Assembly: GCA_963824085.1 (NCBI GenBank)
Contig: CAWGNT010000023.1
Location: 248,001-312,000, forward strand
Origin: JARRNE01 sp963824085
GTDB lineage: Bacteria; Pseudomonadota; Gammaproteobacteria; Chromatiales; Chromatiaceae
Direction of reading: 5' to 3'
Length of the DNA: 64,000 nt
The first letter of the stretch is position 1. Every line of letters begins with the position of its first letter. The notes beneath the pieces are model-generated. The model saw only the letters and a program-made list of their open reading frames with translations, did no database searches and was not told the DNA's origin. Both the position numbers and the translations under genes were made by a program. Shown here piece after piece: positions 51,893-60,831 of the stretch.

Positions 51893-52951
51893 CTACCCGT
51901 CCGATGCCTCCAACCCGAGCTGGTTTTTTCCGGCGTGCTTGGCCGCATACAGCAGGGCATCGGCGCGGGCAATCAGGTTGCTCAGCTCCCCTTCGGGCTC
52001 CGTTTCGATAACGCGTTGGGTTGCGCCGACGCTGACGGTGACCCGAATGCCATCCGTGTCCAGCTGCTCGATGCTCTGCCGAATCTCTTCTGCCAGGCTC
52101 CCCAACCCGTCAGGACGAATCGCGGGGAAGAAGACGATGAACTCTTCGCCGCCGTACCGACCGAGAATGTCGGAGCGGCGCAGCCGCGCTTGGATCGCGG
52201 CACCGACCTTCTTCAGCACGCGGTCGCCCGCGAGATGGCCATGGCGTTCGTTGACGAGCCGAAAGTCATCAATGTCGAGCATCAGAACGCCGATGTTGAT
52301 CCTGTTGCGGTGCGAGAAATAGGCCAGCTGGCGGGCCAAGATCCAGAAACCGCGTCGGTTCAAGAGTCCAGTCAGCTCATCGTGCGTGGCGTACTGCGTA
52401 AGGAGCCGATTGTCGTTCCATAGTCGTTGCAGCGTCTCACCGAGAAGCTCCAGCTCGGGCGTCATGTCGCAATGGGCATGCAACGCTTGGATGAAGCGAT
52501 TGAGGTGAGTTTCGTAAGCTGTGTAGAAATCGGTGTCCAACATGGCTCGTGCAAAATAGAAGAGGGTGGCGAAGGCCGGATGGAGCATGGAAAGCTCGAG
52601 TCGGCAGGCGAGCACGAAGGGGTGCGAGATGCTCTTGCTGGATTCCCATTGCTGACAGATCTCCCGAACACGAGACATCACGCCCTGCAGACTTTCTCGC
52701 ACTGCTTCGGGATCATCGAAGATAGGCGGCAGCCGTTGCCTTCTCCCGGCAGACAGGACTCGCTCCCAAAGGTTCGCGTGCTCCCTTTCCTCGTCCGCCA
52801 TCTCGCGCCAAAAGGACCTTAGGTCTTCCGTTGCGCACGATGCCGAGATCGTCATGTATATGTCGGCAGCAAGACTGTCCAGCGAGAGACAAAGCCCCAC
52901 GATGGACAGCACCTGATCCTCGCCGAGAGCTATCGAGGGCTGGTTTGGCAT
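51893..52951 (-). CDS. Diguanylate cyclase with N-terminal ferritin-like domain
   Basis: A 352-residue soluble protein. The C-terminal 165 residues are a GGDEF domain with THDELTGLLNRRGFW, LMLDIDDFRLVNERHGH and active site GRYGGEEFIVFF. An I-site RRSD lies five residues before GGEEF, so it should make c-di-GMP and be product-inhibited. The N-terminal 175 residues are all helical with EMADEEREHANLWERVL, LACRLELSMLHPAF and YETHLNRFIQALHAH; the ExxH spacing resembles rubrerythrin/ferritin-like diiron bundles. A diiron oxygen or redox sensor is therefore possible. The ATG at 52951 is used; the upstream frame is unlikely. Confidence 0.82.
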   Translation of the reverse strand: MPNQPSIALGEDQVLSIVGLCLSLDSLAADIYMTISASCATEDLRSFWREMADEEREHANLWERVLSAGRRQRLPPIFDDPEAVRESLQGVMSRVREICQQWESSKSISHPFVLACRLELSMLHPAFATLFYFARAMLDTDFYTAYETHLNRFIQALHAHCDMTPELELLGETLQRLWNDNRLLTQYATHDELTGLLNRRGFWILARQLAYFSHRNRINIGVLMLDIDDFRLVNERHGHLAGDRVLKKVGAAIQARLRRSDILGRYGGEEFIVFFPAIRPDGLGSLAEEIRQSIEQLDTDGIRVTVSVGATQRVIETEPEGELSNLIARADALLYAAKHAGKNQLGLEASDG

Positions 52952-53390
52952 CCGATATTGTTCTCTACGCCCGAACCAACAAACAGGCCCGGCGGCACGA
53001 CGACTACGTATCCTTCTCCTCGCGGCTTGAAGGGTGCCCGTCGTTACCGGCCGCGTCAAGAAGGCGCCGCGATCTCGCGATCCGGTGGATTGCGGCGGCT
53101 GCCCTGGTCGGCAGTACACCATAGGTCGGGCACGGTGTATCTTTTCGCCTTTCGTCGCTATTCACCGCCGGTGATTGCTGACCCAACCGTCGGATTTGTG
53201 TTCACGGCGACCGGGGCTCGCGGACGCGGGGGCCGGCGTCCGTCAGGATGTGCGTCGTCCAAGCACTTGGGTCGACCGGGATCGCACGGGCGACACGCCT
53301 TCGATCTTGAGGACAGGCCGGCCATTTGCGGGGCGGATCAACGACACATCGTTGTCGCGCCCTTTGGCACATCAGGATTCAGACTTGCAG
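52952..53390. other. Divergent regulatory gap
   Basis: 440 bases between the diguanylate cyclase and the efflux genes on opposite strands. It must contain both promoters, but I found no convincing -35/-10 pair. No repeat copy is seen. Confidence 0.35.
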
Positions 53391-54377
53391 ATGAACAGAA
53401 CGGCTCGGTTTGCGCTCTTGGCCGCATCGATCGCCTATCTTCTCGGGCCGGCAGGGCTTCTGGCGTCAGATACCGGCGTACCAAATCCGCTGACCCTTGA
53501 ACAGGCGCTTGCCTACGCGAACGAGCATCCGCGCAGCCATCTTCAGTTCGAGCCGTTGGAACCCTTCCCGCGGCGGCAGCCGCTCTACCTCGACTGCCAC
53601 CGCCTCGCGTTTCGGAGCACCAGCGGTATCGACAACGCGCGCAATGAGCCTTTGAATACGCTCTTGGCCCCGGTTGCCGCCCAAGAGTTGGAAATCCTCG
53701 CGCGTTTCTTGGACGTCCTGCTGGCCGATCTGAGCTTTTCCCGTTACGACGAGGCCATGGCGGTCGCCTATGTCCAGTACGACCGCGCCAACGCGCGCCG
53801 GGAGCTCGGCCAATACTCCGACCTGCGGGTCGCCGAGCTCGAAACCGCCTATCAGGACGTGCGCCAGCGGCGCGCAGCGAGCGAGGCCGCGCAACGCCTG
53901 ACCCGCGCACTGCTGGCCCAGGCGATGGACCGACCGGGCGAGCTGCCTCGGGACTTGACCCCACCGCAGCTCCCTCCACTTCCAAAGGAGCCTCCGGACG
54001 TGGACGCTACGGTCAAGGTCGCGTCTGAGCGCAACGCGTGGCTGGGGACGCTCAAGGCTGCGGCGAGCGAGCCGCAGGCCCGGCTGATCGAAATGGAGGT
54101 GCAGCAGCAGGTACTGGAGCTCGTGCTGCGGCTGCAGGCGCTGACGGCCGTCGCCCAGTACGCGCGCAGCGAATCCGCCATGCGTGACCTGAAGCTCGAC
54201 GAAAGCCGGGCCCTGTACGAGCAAGAATATACAGCCGATCTGGGCTTCTCCATGAGCCAACAGACCAAGGCGCGCTTGGAAGAAAAGCAGGTAGCCTACT
54301 GCCAAGCCCTCGCCTGGGCGGAGCTCAACGCGCTTCAGGGTAAGCCGGTCTGTCCTAAGACGAAGGCGAAGGAATGA
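53391..54377 (+). CDS. Outer-membrane efflux (TolC-like) protein
   Basis: A 328-residue protein. The signal peptide is MNRTARFALLAASIAYLLGP to LLAS. The mature part begins GVPNPLTLEQALAYANEHP, as in OEP/TolC proteins, and is rich in long helices (RYDEAMAVAYVQYDRANARRE; LRVAELETAYQDVRQRRAAS; TKARLEEKQVAYCQALAWAE). It is shorter than typical TolC (about 450 residues), and only part of each OEP repeat is evident. Its stop overlaps the next gene by four bases (ATGA), coupling it to the membrane fusion protein. Confidence 0.8.
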   Translation: MNRTARFALLAASIAYLLGPAGLLASDTGVPNPLTLEQALAYANEHPRSHLQFEPLEPFPRRQPLYLDCHRLAFRSTSGIDNARNEPLNTLLAPVAAQELEILARFLDVLLADLSFSRYDEAMAVAYVQYDRANARRELGQYSDLRVAELETAYQDVRQRRAASEAAQRLTRALLAQAMDRPGELPRDLTPPQLPPLPKEPPDVDATVKVASERNAWLGTLKAAASEPQARLIEMEVQQQVLELVLRLQALTAVAQYARSESAMRDLKLDESRALYEQEYTADLGFSMSQQTKARLEEKQVAYCQALAWAELNALQGKPVCPKTKAKE

Positions 54378-55144
54378 AGATGCGCTACTGGTTGGCCTTT
54401 ACCCTCCTGTTTCTCACCGCCCCGAGCCAAGCCGCACACCAGCTCAAGGGCTGGCTCGAGTGGGTGCAGAAGGTCGAGATGCGAGTCGTGGAGAACGGCG
54501 TCGTCGAGGCGGTGGCCGTCAGCGCGGGTCAGCACGTCAAGAAGGGCGATCTGCTGCTCCGCATGGACCAGCGGGAGGCCAAGGCGAACCTGCTGGAGGC
54601 GAAGGCTCGGGTTGCGCGTGCCAAGATCGGGACGGCGAAGGCGCAACGCGCGCTGGACCGCAGTCACGAGCTGTACGACCGCGGCCTGATCGCCCAGGAG
54701 GAGCTGAAGGACGCGGAGCTTGAAAACGCCGCCGCAATTGCAGCGGAGAACTCGGCCCAAGCGGTGGAGGCCGCCGCGCAGGTTGCGCTTGAGCGAACGG
54801 AGCTGCGCGCACCGTTCGAAGGCATCGTCGTTTCACGTAACGCCTGGAAGGGCGCTGTCATCTACAAGACGCTGCAGCAAGAGCCCCTGATCGTAATGGC
54901 TCCGGACGACCGGATGTTGGCCCGCGCCTTGGTCACGGCCAATATATTGCGCCTCTATCGCCCAGGGCAGGCGGCGCGCGTCAACATCTTGGGTGAGCTG
55001 CGGCCCGCGCAGATCTACAGCTTCGGGGTGGACCCGGTACGGGTAGACCTCGAGGGGGCGGTGTATCAGCTGGACGTGATCTTCGATCGGCGTCCGAATG
55101 AGCTGCTTCGGCCGTCCGAAACCGTGCAGATCCTGCTGCCCTAG
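54374..55144 (+). CDS. Membrane fusion protein (HlyD/RND-type periplasmic adaptor)
   Basis: A 256-residue periplasmic adaptor. The signal peptide is MKMRYWLAFTLLFLTAPSQA. The lipoyl/barrel-sandwich halves are VENGVVEAVAVSAGQHVKKG then DLLLRMDQREA, and LRAPFEGIVVSRNAWKGAVI; between them is a helical hairpin (LDRSHELYDRGLIAQEELKD). A short beta-barrel domain follows. It is shorter than most RND adaptors. No inner-membrane pump is encoded in the neighbourhood, so its partner must be elsewhere or the pair serves another role. Confidence 0.87.
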   Translation: MKMRYWLAFTLLFLTAPSQAAHQLKGWLEWVQKVEMRVVENGVVEAVAVSAGQHVKKGDLLLRMDQREAKANLLEAKARVARAKIGTAKAQRALDRSHELYDRGLIAQEELKDAELENAAAIAAENSAQAVEAAAQVALERTELRAPFEGIVVSRNAWKGAVIYKTLQQEPLIVMAPDDRMLARALVTANILRLYRPGQAARVNILGELRPAQIYSFGVDPVRVDLEGAVYQLDVIFDRRPNELLRPSETVQILLP

Positions 55145-55191
55145 GGCGGGCCGCCCGCCCAATGTTGTGCTATTCGCCGCCGGAGCCGGCC

Positions 55192-55503
55192 ATGCGCCCT
55201 CTCTATCAAGCAAAGGACCGTATCGAAGCCCAGTTTCTCCGTGATTTCCTCGACCGTCATCTCATCCGAACGGCGATTCTCGGTGACTACCTCGCTGGAG
55301 CCGCCGGCGAGCTTCCCGTGAATATCTACCCGACCGTTTGGGTCATAGAGAACGAGGACCTTCCGCGTGCGCAGGAGCTGCTCGCCCGTTTCCATAGCCA
55401 GACGACGCCACAGGGCGGACCCGACTGGGTGTGTCCGCAGTGCGGCGAGCTGGTGGAAGGCGGCTTCGACCTGTGCTGGAATTGCGGCCGCTCGCGCTGT
55501 TGA
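55192..55503 (+). CDS. DUF2007 domain / zinc-ribbon protein
   Basis: A 103-residue protein. The N-terminal 70 residues match the DUF2007 ferredoxin-like fold (ALYQAKDRIEAQFLRDFLD-type start; TVWVIENEDLPRAQELLARF). The C-terminal 30 residues are a zinc ribbon with CPQCGELVEGGFDLCWNCG, two CxxC pairs. Such proteins are thought to bind regulatory partners (as PII-like); function is not established. The ATG at 55192 has a GGAG eight bases upstream; an in-frame ATG lies at 55162. Confidence 0.85.
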   Translation: MRPLYQAKDRIEAQFLRDFLDRHLIRTAILGDYLAGAAGELPVNIYPTVWVIENEDLPRAQELLARFHSQTTPQGGPDWVCPQCGELVEGGFDLCWNCGRSRC

Positions 55504-55548
55504 CCGCCCCGTTTCCTGCCGCCCTCGAATCCCGAAGGAGCCGATGAC

Positions 55549-57930
55549 ATGGCCAAGGTGCTGAAGCTCATCGCCGGCTTGTTGGTGCTGGCGATCTTGC
55601 TGGTTGTTGCGGCGGCGCTGCTCGCGCCGTACGTGGTGAACCCGAATACCTTCAAGGGTGACATCGAGGCGCAGGTCGAGGCAGCAACGGGCCGGAAGCT
55701 GACCATTGCGGGCGACATCGGTATATCGGTGTTCCCCTGGCTCGGGGTCGACGTCCGCGCGGCGAGCTTGTCGGACCTTCCTGGATTCGGCGCCGGACCG
55801 TTCGCCGAGCTCAAGCGCGCAAAGATTCGGACGCGGCTGCTGCCTCTGATTGAGCGACGGCTCGAAGTCGATCGGGTGGAGCTGGATGGTCTGCGCGTGC
55901 ACCTGATCCGCAACGCTCAGGGCGAGGGTAACTGGGTGGGGCTCCTGGGCGACGCGGAGTCGGCTTCAAACATCCAAACCGCTTTTCCGCCGCCTGCCTC
56001 CCAAGCCGCCCGCAAACCCGGCGCCGGCCACGCGCTGGTGGCTGGGCTTGCCGTCGCGGGTATCGAGCTGGTCAACGCGCGCGTCGACTGGGAGGACCAA
56101 CGGACCGGGCAGCGGTTCTCCGTCGACAAGCTGGACTTCACATCGGGCACGGTTATCCCGGGGCAGCCGGTGGACGTGCAGCTGAGTGGCGACGCGCTCA
56201 ACGCGGATTCGGGGATTCTGGCGCGCTTCGCAGGGACAGGGACCGTGACCCTTGATGCGGACCTGCACCGACTGGCGGTCGAGCCGCTCGAGGTGCGGGT
56301 CGCCCACCTCAAGACCGCCGAAGGTCTCTCCGCCAAGGCGAAAATCTCGGCCAAGCTGAAAGGCGATTTGGACGCGGGCCGTTATGCCGTCGACGACCTC
56401 AAGATCGCGGCCGAGGTGGACGGAAAACCCCTGTCCGGCGGACAGATAGCGGCTACGGCGGAGGCACGCGTGGATCTCGACCTTGCCGCCGAGACGCTGA
56501 AGGTGAAGGACCTCGCGATCCGCTCCGATGCGCTTCAGATTACCGGCAACTCCGAGGGGCAGCACATCCTTTCGGCGCCTGCCTACAGCGGTCGGCTGGC
56601 GCTGCCCGAGCTCGATCTGCGGGCCTGGCTCAAGCAACACGGCCTGCCGCTGCCTGACACGGCGGATCCGGCGGCCTTGAGGCGTTTCGCGTTGACCGCC
56701 GGTTGGCGGCTCGCTGGCGCGCGGCTCGCGCTCACGGACCTCGTGGTCACGCTCGATCAGTCACGTATGACCGGGAGCGCGGAGATCCTGCAGACCGCGC
56801 CGCCCGGCTATCGCTTCGACCTCAGTGTCGACAAGCTCGACCTCGACCGCTACCTCCCCGACAGGGAGGGGAGTAAGCATCTCCCGCCGGCGAGTGTCGC
56901 CGAGACGGCGCCCTCCGCGCCCAGCGATGCACGCGCCCCGGCGTCGGTCGCAGCCAAGGTCAGCCCTCAGCGGACGCCGACGGCAGCGACCCCGAGCTCC
57001 GCCCCGCCGCCAGCGGCCGTTCCGACGGCGAGCGGGTCCGAGCGAGGGCTGATCCCGGTCGCTGCAATCCGCGGCCTGGATGCGAAGGGGACCCTGCGCA
57101 TCGGCGAGCTGCGCCTCGCCGGCGTTCGCTTCGGCGGTCCCATCCTGAACGTTGCCGCGAAGGACGGAGACCTTAACCTTCTAAACCAGGTTCCCCGCTT
57201 CTACGGCGGACGCCTGGATGGCCGTATCGGCATCGACGCTCGGGCGCAGGTCCCAAAAGTGGCCGTTGCACAGCAGGCTTCCGGAATTCAGTTGGGGCCT
57301 CTGCTCAGAGATCTGACCGGCGAAGAGAGGCTGACGGGGACTGGCGACCTGAGCGCGGACTTGGCCGCTCCGGGTCAGTCCGTGGATGCGCTCCGGCGCG
57401 GCCTGGGCGGCAAGCTCGCCATCCACGTTAATAGAGGCGCCGTCAAGGGCTTCGATCTCGAGCGCATGGTCCGCGAAGCCGGGGCCAGGCTGAAGGGCGA
57501 GTCGCCGCCCGCCGCGCAAGGACCACAGCAGACTGAGTTCACGGAGCTGCGGGCCAGTGCAGTCGTCCAAGACGGTGTCCTCAACAACAACGACCTGCTT
57601 GCCACCTCGCGCTACCTCCGAGTCACGGGCGGAGGCACGGTCGATCTCGGCAATGAGCGGTTCAACTACCGCTTCGAGCCCATGTTCGTGAAGCCGCCGG
57701 AGGGCCGTGCCATCAAGGAGCTGGAGAATGTTCCGATCCCCCTCCGCCTGACCGGCTCCTTTCAACATCCCAAGTGGTCCGTGGACCTCGGCGACGCCAT
57801 CAAGGCAGTGGGGCGGCGGGAGCTGGAAAAGCAGCTCGATGAGAAGGGCGGCGATGCCATCAAAAGGCTCGAGGAACGCACGGGGATCAAGGGGCTCGAA
57901 AAGGGGCTCCGGAGTCTCTTCGGGCGCTAG
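55549..57930 (+). CDS. AsmA family protein
   Basis: A 793-residue envelope protein. One N-terminal membrane helix (LKLIAGLLVLAILLVVAAAL) is followed by the AsmA start YVVNPNTFKGDIEAQVEAAT, KLTIAGDIGISVFPWLGVDV and LEVDRVELDGLRVHLIRN. A proline/alanine-rich linker (about 455-505) divides the N-terminal part from the AsmA_2 domain (LDAKGTLRIGELRLAGVRFG onward). It ends near the outer-membrane side (KGLEKGLRSLFG). AsmA-like proteins are thought to carry phospholipids between membranes. Two bases separate it from the SRPBCC gene. Confidence 0.9.
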   Translation: MAKVLKLIAGLLVLAILLVVAAALLAPYVVNPNTFKGDIEAQVEAATGRKLTIAGDIGISVFPWLGVDVRAASLSDLPGFGAGPFAELKRAKIRTRLLPLIERRLEVDRVELDGLRVHLIRNAQGEGNWVGLLGDAESASNIQTAFPPPASQAARKPGAGHALVAGLAVAGIELVNARVDWEDQRTGQRFSVDKLDFTSGTVIPGQPVDVQLSGDALNADSGILARFAGTGTVTLDADLHRLAVEPLEVRVAHLKTAEGLSAKAKISAKLKGDLDAGRYAVDDLKIAAEVDGKPLSGGQIAATAEARVDLDLAAETLKVKDLAIRSDALQITGNSEGQHILSAPAYSGRLALPELDLRAWLKQHGLPLPDTADPAALRRFALTAGWRLAGARLALTDLVVTLDQSRMTGSAEILQTAPPGYRFDLSVDKLDLDRYLPDREGSKHLPPASVAETAPSAPSDARAPASVAAKVSPQRTPTAATPSSAPPPAAVPTASGSERGLIPVAAIRGLDAKGTLRIGELRLAGVRFGGPILNVAAKDGDLNLLNQVPRFYGGRLDGRIGIDARAQVPKVAVAQQASGIQLGPLLRDLTGEERLTGTGDLSADLAAPGQSVDALRRGLGGKLAIHVNRGAVKGFDLERMVREAGARLKGESPPAAQGPQQTEFTELRASAVVQDGVLNNNDLLATSRYLRVTGGGTVDLGNERFNYRFEPMFVKPPEGRAIKELENVPIPLRLTGSFQHPKWSVDLGDAIKAVGRRELEKQLDEKGGDAIKRLEERTGIKGLEKGLRSLFGR

Positions 57931-57932
57931 GC

Positions 57933-58553
57933 GTGCTCCGGGAGCGCCAGCCGTTACATGGCCGCACGGCCTCGACCCTATGCACCTGCAGCCTTGCCGC
58001 CTACCTGCTGTCGGCAACAACGGCCGGGGCGGGTGAGGTGACGCACTTCGAGATCGCGCACGCGGACGATCGCTACCACCTCACAGCGCGCGCCTTGATC
58101 GACGCCCCGCGGGACGAGGTTTGGCGTGTGCTAACGGACTATGCGCGGCTCTCCCGGGTCTCCCCGCGTATCCTCAAGAGCGAGGTGGTTGGTGGCTCGC
58201 CGCCGGGCGTCACGCGCGTGCGCACGCTGAACCGCCTCTGCTTCCTCTTCTTCTGCCGCAACCTAAGGCACGTGCAGCTCATACGCGAGGTCGGCTACGG
58301 GGACTTCGAGTCCACGAGCGTGCCGGCCGAGAGCGACCTCTCCTACGGCTACGCCCGGTGGCGACTCTCCGACCAAGGCCCGCGCACAGGCCTCTCCATC
58401 GACTTCACCTTTGCCATCGATACACATTCCTGGCTGCCAGCCTTCGTTGGACGCCTCGTCGCCCGCGCCGTCCTGCGCTCGGACACCGTCGAGCTGATCA
58501 AGGGGATCGAGCGAGTCGCCGATACCGATCCGGCGTCGACCAATGAACACTGA
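57933..58553 (+). CDS. SRPBCC (polyketide cyclase/START-like) family protein
   Basis: A 206-residue protein. The N-terminus from the GTG at 57933 has a basic stretch and a hydrophobic segment (CTCSLAAYLLSATTAGAG) that looks like a signal peptide. The mature part is a START-like domain: TARALIDAPRDEVWRVLTDY, SRVSPRILKSEVVGGSPPGV and THSWLPAFVGRLVARAVL. Two Cys residues in LCFLFFCRNLRHV are of note. The ligand is unknown. It overlaps mutY by 11 bases, so this is a tight operon of asmA, this gene, mutY and yggX. Confidence 0.82.
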   Translation: MLRERQPLHGRTASTLCTCSLAAYLLSATTAGAGEVTHFEIAHADDRYHLTARALIDAPRDEVWRVLTDYARLSRVSPRILKSEVVGGSPPGVTRVRTLNRLCFLFFCRNLRHVQLIREVGYGDFESTSVPAESDLSYGYARWRLSDQGPRTGLSIDFTFAIDTHSWLPAFVGRLVARAVLRSDTVELIKGIERVADTDPASTNEH

Positions 58554-59622
58554 AAGACTCGCTCCGGCCCTGCTCGCATGGTTCGACGAGCACGGCCGCA
58601 AGGACCTGCCCTGGCAGTGCGAGCCGACCCCATACCGAGTGTGGGTGTCCGAGATCATGCTGCAGCAGACGCAGGTCTCCGTGGTCATCCCCTACTTCGA
58701 ACGCTTCATCGGCCGCTTTCCAACCGTCACCGAGCTGGCTGGGGCGACAGCGGACGAGGTGCTGCACCTCTGGTCGGGGCTCGGCTACTACGCCCGCGCC
58801 CGCAACCTGCACCGGGCGGCGCAGATCGTCGTCGCTCGGCACGGGGGGGTGGTTCCAACGCGGTTTGACCTGTTGCACGCGCTGCCCGGCGTCGGACGCT
58901 CTACCGCCGGCGCCGTCCTCTCGCTCTCGCTCGGCCAGCACCACGCCATCCTGGACGGTAACGTCAAGCGTGTGCTGGCGCGTTGCTTCGCCGTCGCTGG
59001 ATGGCCGGGACGGAGCTCGGTGTCGAGTCGGTTATGGAGCCTCGCCGAGACGTGCACGCCGAAGCAACGAGTGGCCGCCTACAACCAGGCCATGATGGAT
59101 CTTGGCGCCACCACCTGCACCCGCAGCACACCGGTATGCGACCGCTGTCCCCTGGCATCGCTCTGTGCCGCCTTCACCCGGGGCGAGCCCACGGCGTTCC
59201 CGGAGCCGAAACCACGCAAGGTGCTGCCGCGCCGGGAGACGCGCATGCTGGTCGTTCAGACTCCAGCGGGTGAGATCCTGCTCGAGCGCCGCCCGCCCAG
59301 CGGCGTATGGGGAGGACTCTGGAGCCTGCCGGAGTGCGCACCGCCGGCGGAGCCTGGCGATTGGTGCCGGGAGCGGCTGGGGGCGAGCCCGCGTCGGGTT
59401 GAAAAGCTCCAGGAGCGACGTCATACCTTTTCCCACTTCCACCTGGACATCCATCCGCTGCGCGTCGAGCTGGAGAACGAGCCTACGGCGATTGCAGACG
59501 GTAACCGGCTGCTCTGGTATGACCCGCACCGCCCGGCGCCGGTAGGCTTGGCCGCCCCAGTCGCCAGGATACTGATGGAAGCCGCAGCAGCCAAAGGCCA
59601 CGAACGAGGGAAAAGCCTATGA
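58543..59622 (+). CDS. mutY: A/G-specific adenine DNA glycosylase MutY
   Basis: A 359-residue base-excision repair enzyme that removes adenine mispaired with 8-oxoguanine. The helix-hairpin-helix is LHALPGVGRSTAGAVLSLSL, and the catalytic Asp is in HHAILDGNVKRVLAR. The [4Fe-4S] cysteines are in CTRSTPVCDRCPLASLC. The C-terminal NUDIX-like 8-oxoG recognition domain (ETRMLVVQTPAGEILLERRP; ERRHTFSHFHLDIHPL) is present. Complete and of normal length. It shares four bases with yggX, as in many gammaproteobacteria. Confidence 0.96.
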   Translation: MNTERLAPALLAWFDEHGRKDLPWQCEPTPYRVWVSEIMLQQTQVSVVIPYFERFIGRFPTVTELAGATADEVLHLWSGLGYYARARNLHRAAQIVVARHGGVVPTRFDLLHALPGVGRSTAGAVLSLSLGQHHAILDGNVKRVLARCFAVAGWPGRSSVSSRLWSLAETCTPKQRVAAYNQAMMDLGATTCTRSTPVCDRCPLASLCAAFTRGEPTAFPEPKPRKVLPRRETRMLVVQTPAGEILLERRPPSGVWGGLWSLPECAPPAEPGDWCRERLGASPRRVEKLQERRHTFSHFHLDIHPLRVELENEPTAIADGNRLLWYDPHRPAPVGLAAPVARILMEAAAAKGHERGKSL

Positions 59623-59888
59623 CCCGAATGGTCCAATGTGTCAAGCTCAAGCGCGAGGCCGAAGGGCTGGAGCGGCAGCCCTACCCGGGCGAGCTTGGCG
59701 AACGCATCTTCGAGAACGTCTCCAAGCAGGCTTGGCAGGACTGGCTGCGACAGCAGACCATGCTCATCAACGAATACCGCCTGAGCCCCATGGACCCGAA
59801 GGCCCGGACCTTCCTCAAGGAGCAAATGGAGAAGTTCTTCTTCGGCGAGGGTGCGGAGCTACCGCCGGACTACAAACCCCCCGCGTGA
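59619..59888 (+). CDS. yggX: Probable Fe(2+)-trafficking protein YggX
   Basis: An 89-residue protein, family length. QCVKLKREAEGLERQPYPGE and GELGERIFENVSKQAWQDWL match the conserved start, with Cys7 retained, followed by LINEYRLSPMDPKARTFLK and EQMEKFFFGEG. It supports oxidative-stress resistance and iron-sulfur repair together with MutY, its classical operon partner. Overlap with mutY (ATGA) indicates translational coupling. Confidence 0.96.
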   Translation: MTRMVQCVKLKREAEGLERQPYPGELGERIFENVSKQAWQDWLRQQTMLINEYRLSPMDPKARTFLKEQMEKFFFGEGAELPPDYKPPA

Positions 59889-59901
59889 TGCCGCGCCGCA
59901 C

Positions 59902-59930
59902 TTGACGCGTCCTCTGCGCAAGGCTGTAAT
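59902..59930 (+). promoter_or_regulatory. Sigma-70 promoter for tRNA-Phe
   Basis: TTGACG (59902-59907) and TGTAAT (59925-59930) are 17 bases apart, and the tRNA begins 49 bases beyond the -10 element. It lies just after the yggX stop. Confidence 0.65.
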
Positions 59931-59978
59931 ACCAGCTTCCCGTCCGGCAGCCACTCCTCGCGGCTGTCCAGCCCTACT

Positions 59979-60054
<76 letters not shown>

Positions 60055-60440
60055 ATAATCAATCGCTTAGATCCTAGGCTTTTTCCGAGACTGCGCTCGA
60101 AAAAAAGGAGGTTCTCCGGCGGAGAACCGCCACGAGCGCAGGATCGAACATTAGCAAAGCCTGTTCTTACAACATGTTGTCGTTCAGGACGCCCTAAGCG
60201 GCTATACCCTCTCAAGCCTGATTCTCGGGGAACCCGTGGGGAACGTTCGGACTGGGGTTTCCGGGGGTCGGTCCATCGCTTGTACCCCAGTCCGTCACAA
60301 TTAGCGGCTCGCCGCTACAATCCGTTTCTCGAGCCGATCGGAGAACAAGCAACGTGTGGTTCAAACGTCAGCGAATACTTCTACGCCGCGCACGTGTTCC
60401 TCCCAAAGACATCCACCTGGGAGAATCTCATGGGCTCTTT
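60055..60440. other. Gap after tRNA-Phe with two hairpins
   Basis: About 385 bases. CTTTTTCCGAG / CTCGAAAAAAAG (60079-60108) forms a hairpin that could end tRNA transcription. GGTTCTCCG / CGGAGAACC (60113-60131) is a strong second hairpin, followed by a T tract when read on the minus strand. GGACTGGGGTTTCCGGGGG and ACCCCAGTCCGTCAC (60250-60298) form a further inverted pair. tRNA 3' ends are common integration sites; no integrase is seen. Confidence 0.45.
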
Positions 60441-60589
60441 AGAAGGCCAGCATCCACGCCGACGTTTGGGGCCATTTGGCCGGCACCGTTAGCGATCCCT
60501 TTGCCCTCGGCGATCATCGCCGCGTCGCGGTCAAAGTGATCAATGAGCGCGGCGACTAGCTGATGGTGGTGCGGAACGTCAGCGGATGA
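60441..60589 (+). pseudogene. C-terminal relic, possibly of an adenine-specific DNA methyltransferase
   Basis: One frame reads ADVWGHLAGTVSDPFALGDH then RRVAVKVINERGD, a TAG at 60557-60559, and LMVVRNVSG before a TGA at 60587. The AVKVIN.RGDELM pattern resembles the tail of site-specific DNA methyltransferases, by memory only. No upstream part is present, so only the last 45-50 codons survive. Confidence 0.4.
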
Positions 60590-60831
60590 GCTGCATGGCC
60601 GTCAGCTTCAGCGCTGAGGATGTGCTGACAGCCCTTGAAGGAGGGGAAATCATCGCCGACTACCCGGATGATCAACCCTATCCCAGCATGCTGGTGCTGG
60701 GCCGGCGCCACAATAGGCCAATTCATGTTGTTGCAGCGCTTACGCCAGAGGCGGCCTGTATAGTCGTGACTGCGTACGTTCCCAGCAGGGAACACTGGAG
60801 TGCCGATTTCAAGATTAGGAGACGCGAATGA
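60586..60831 (+). CDS. DUF4258 domain protein, candidate toxin
   Basis: An 81-residue protein with FSAEDVLTALEGGEIIADYP, DDQPYPSMLVLGRRHNRPIH and VTAYVPSREHWSADF, matching the DUF4258 family (RelE/HicA-like small fold). Family proteins often have 10-15 more N-terminal residues with a conserved His. Those would lie in the open frame upstream (GAERQR before the ATG), which has no start codon, so the N-terminus may be shortened. The stop overlaps the next gene's start (ATGA), the layout of a toxin-antitoxin pair. Confidence 0.78.
   Translation: MSCMAVSFSAEDVLTALEGGEIIADYPDDQPYPSMLVLGRRHNRPIHVVAALTPEAACIVVTAYVPSREHWSADFKIRRRE

Noticed and set aside
54826..54842. A GTTTCACGTAAC stretch similar to half of a parS site
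   Set aside because: It lies within the adaptor gene, is incomplete and has no second half.
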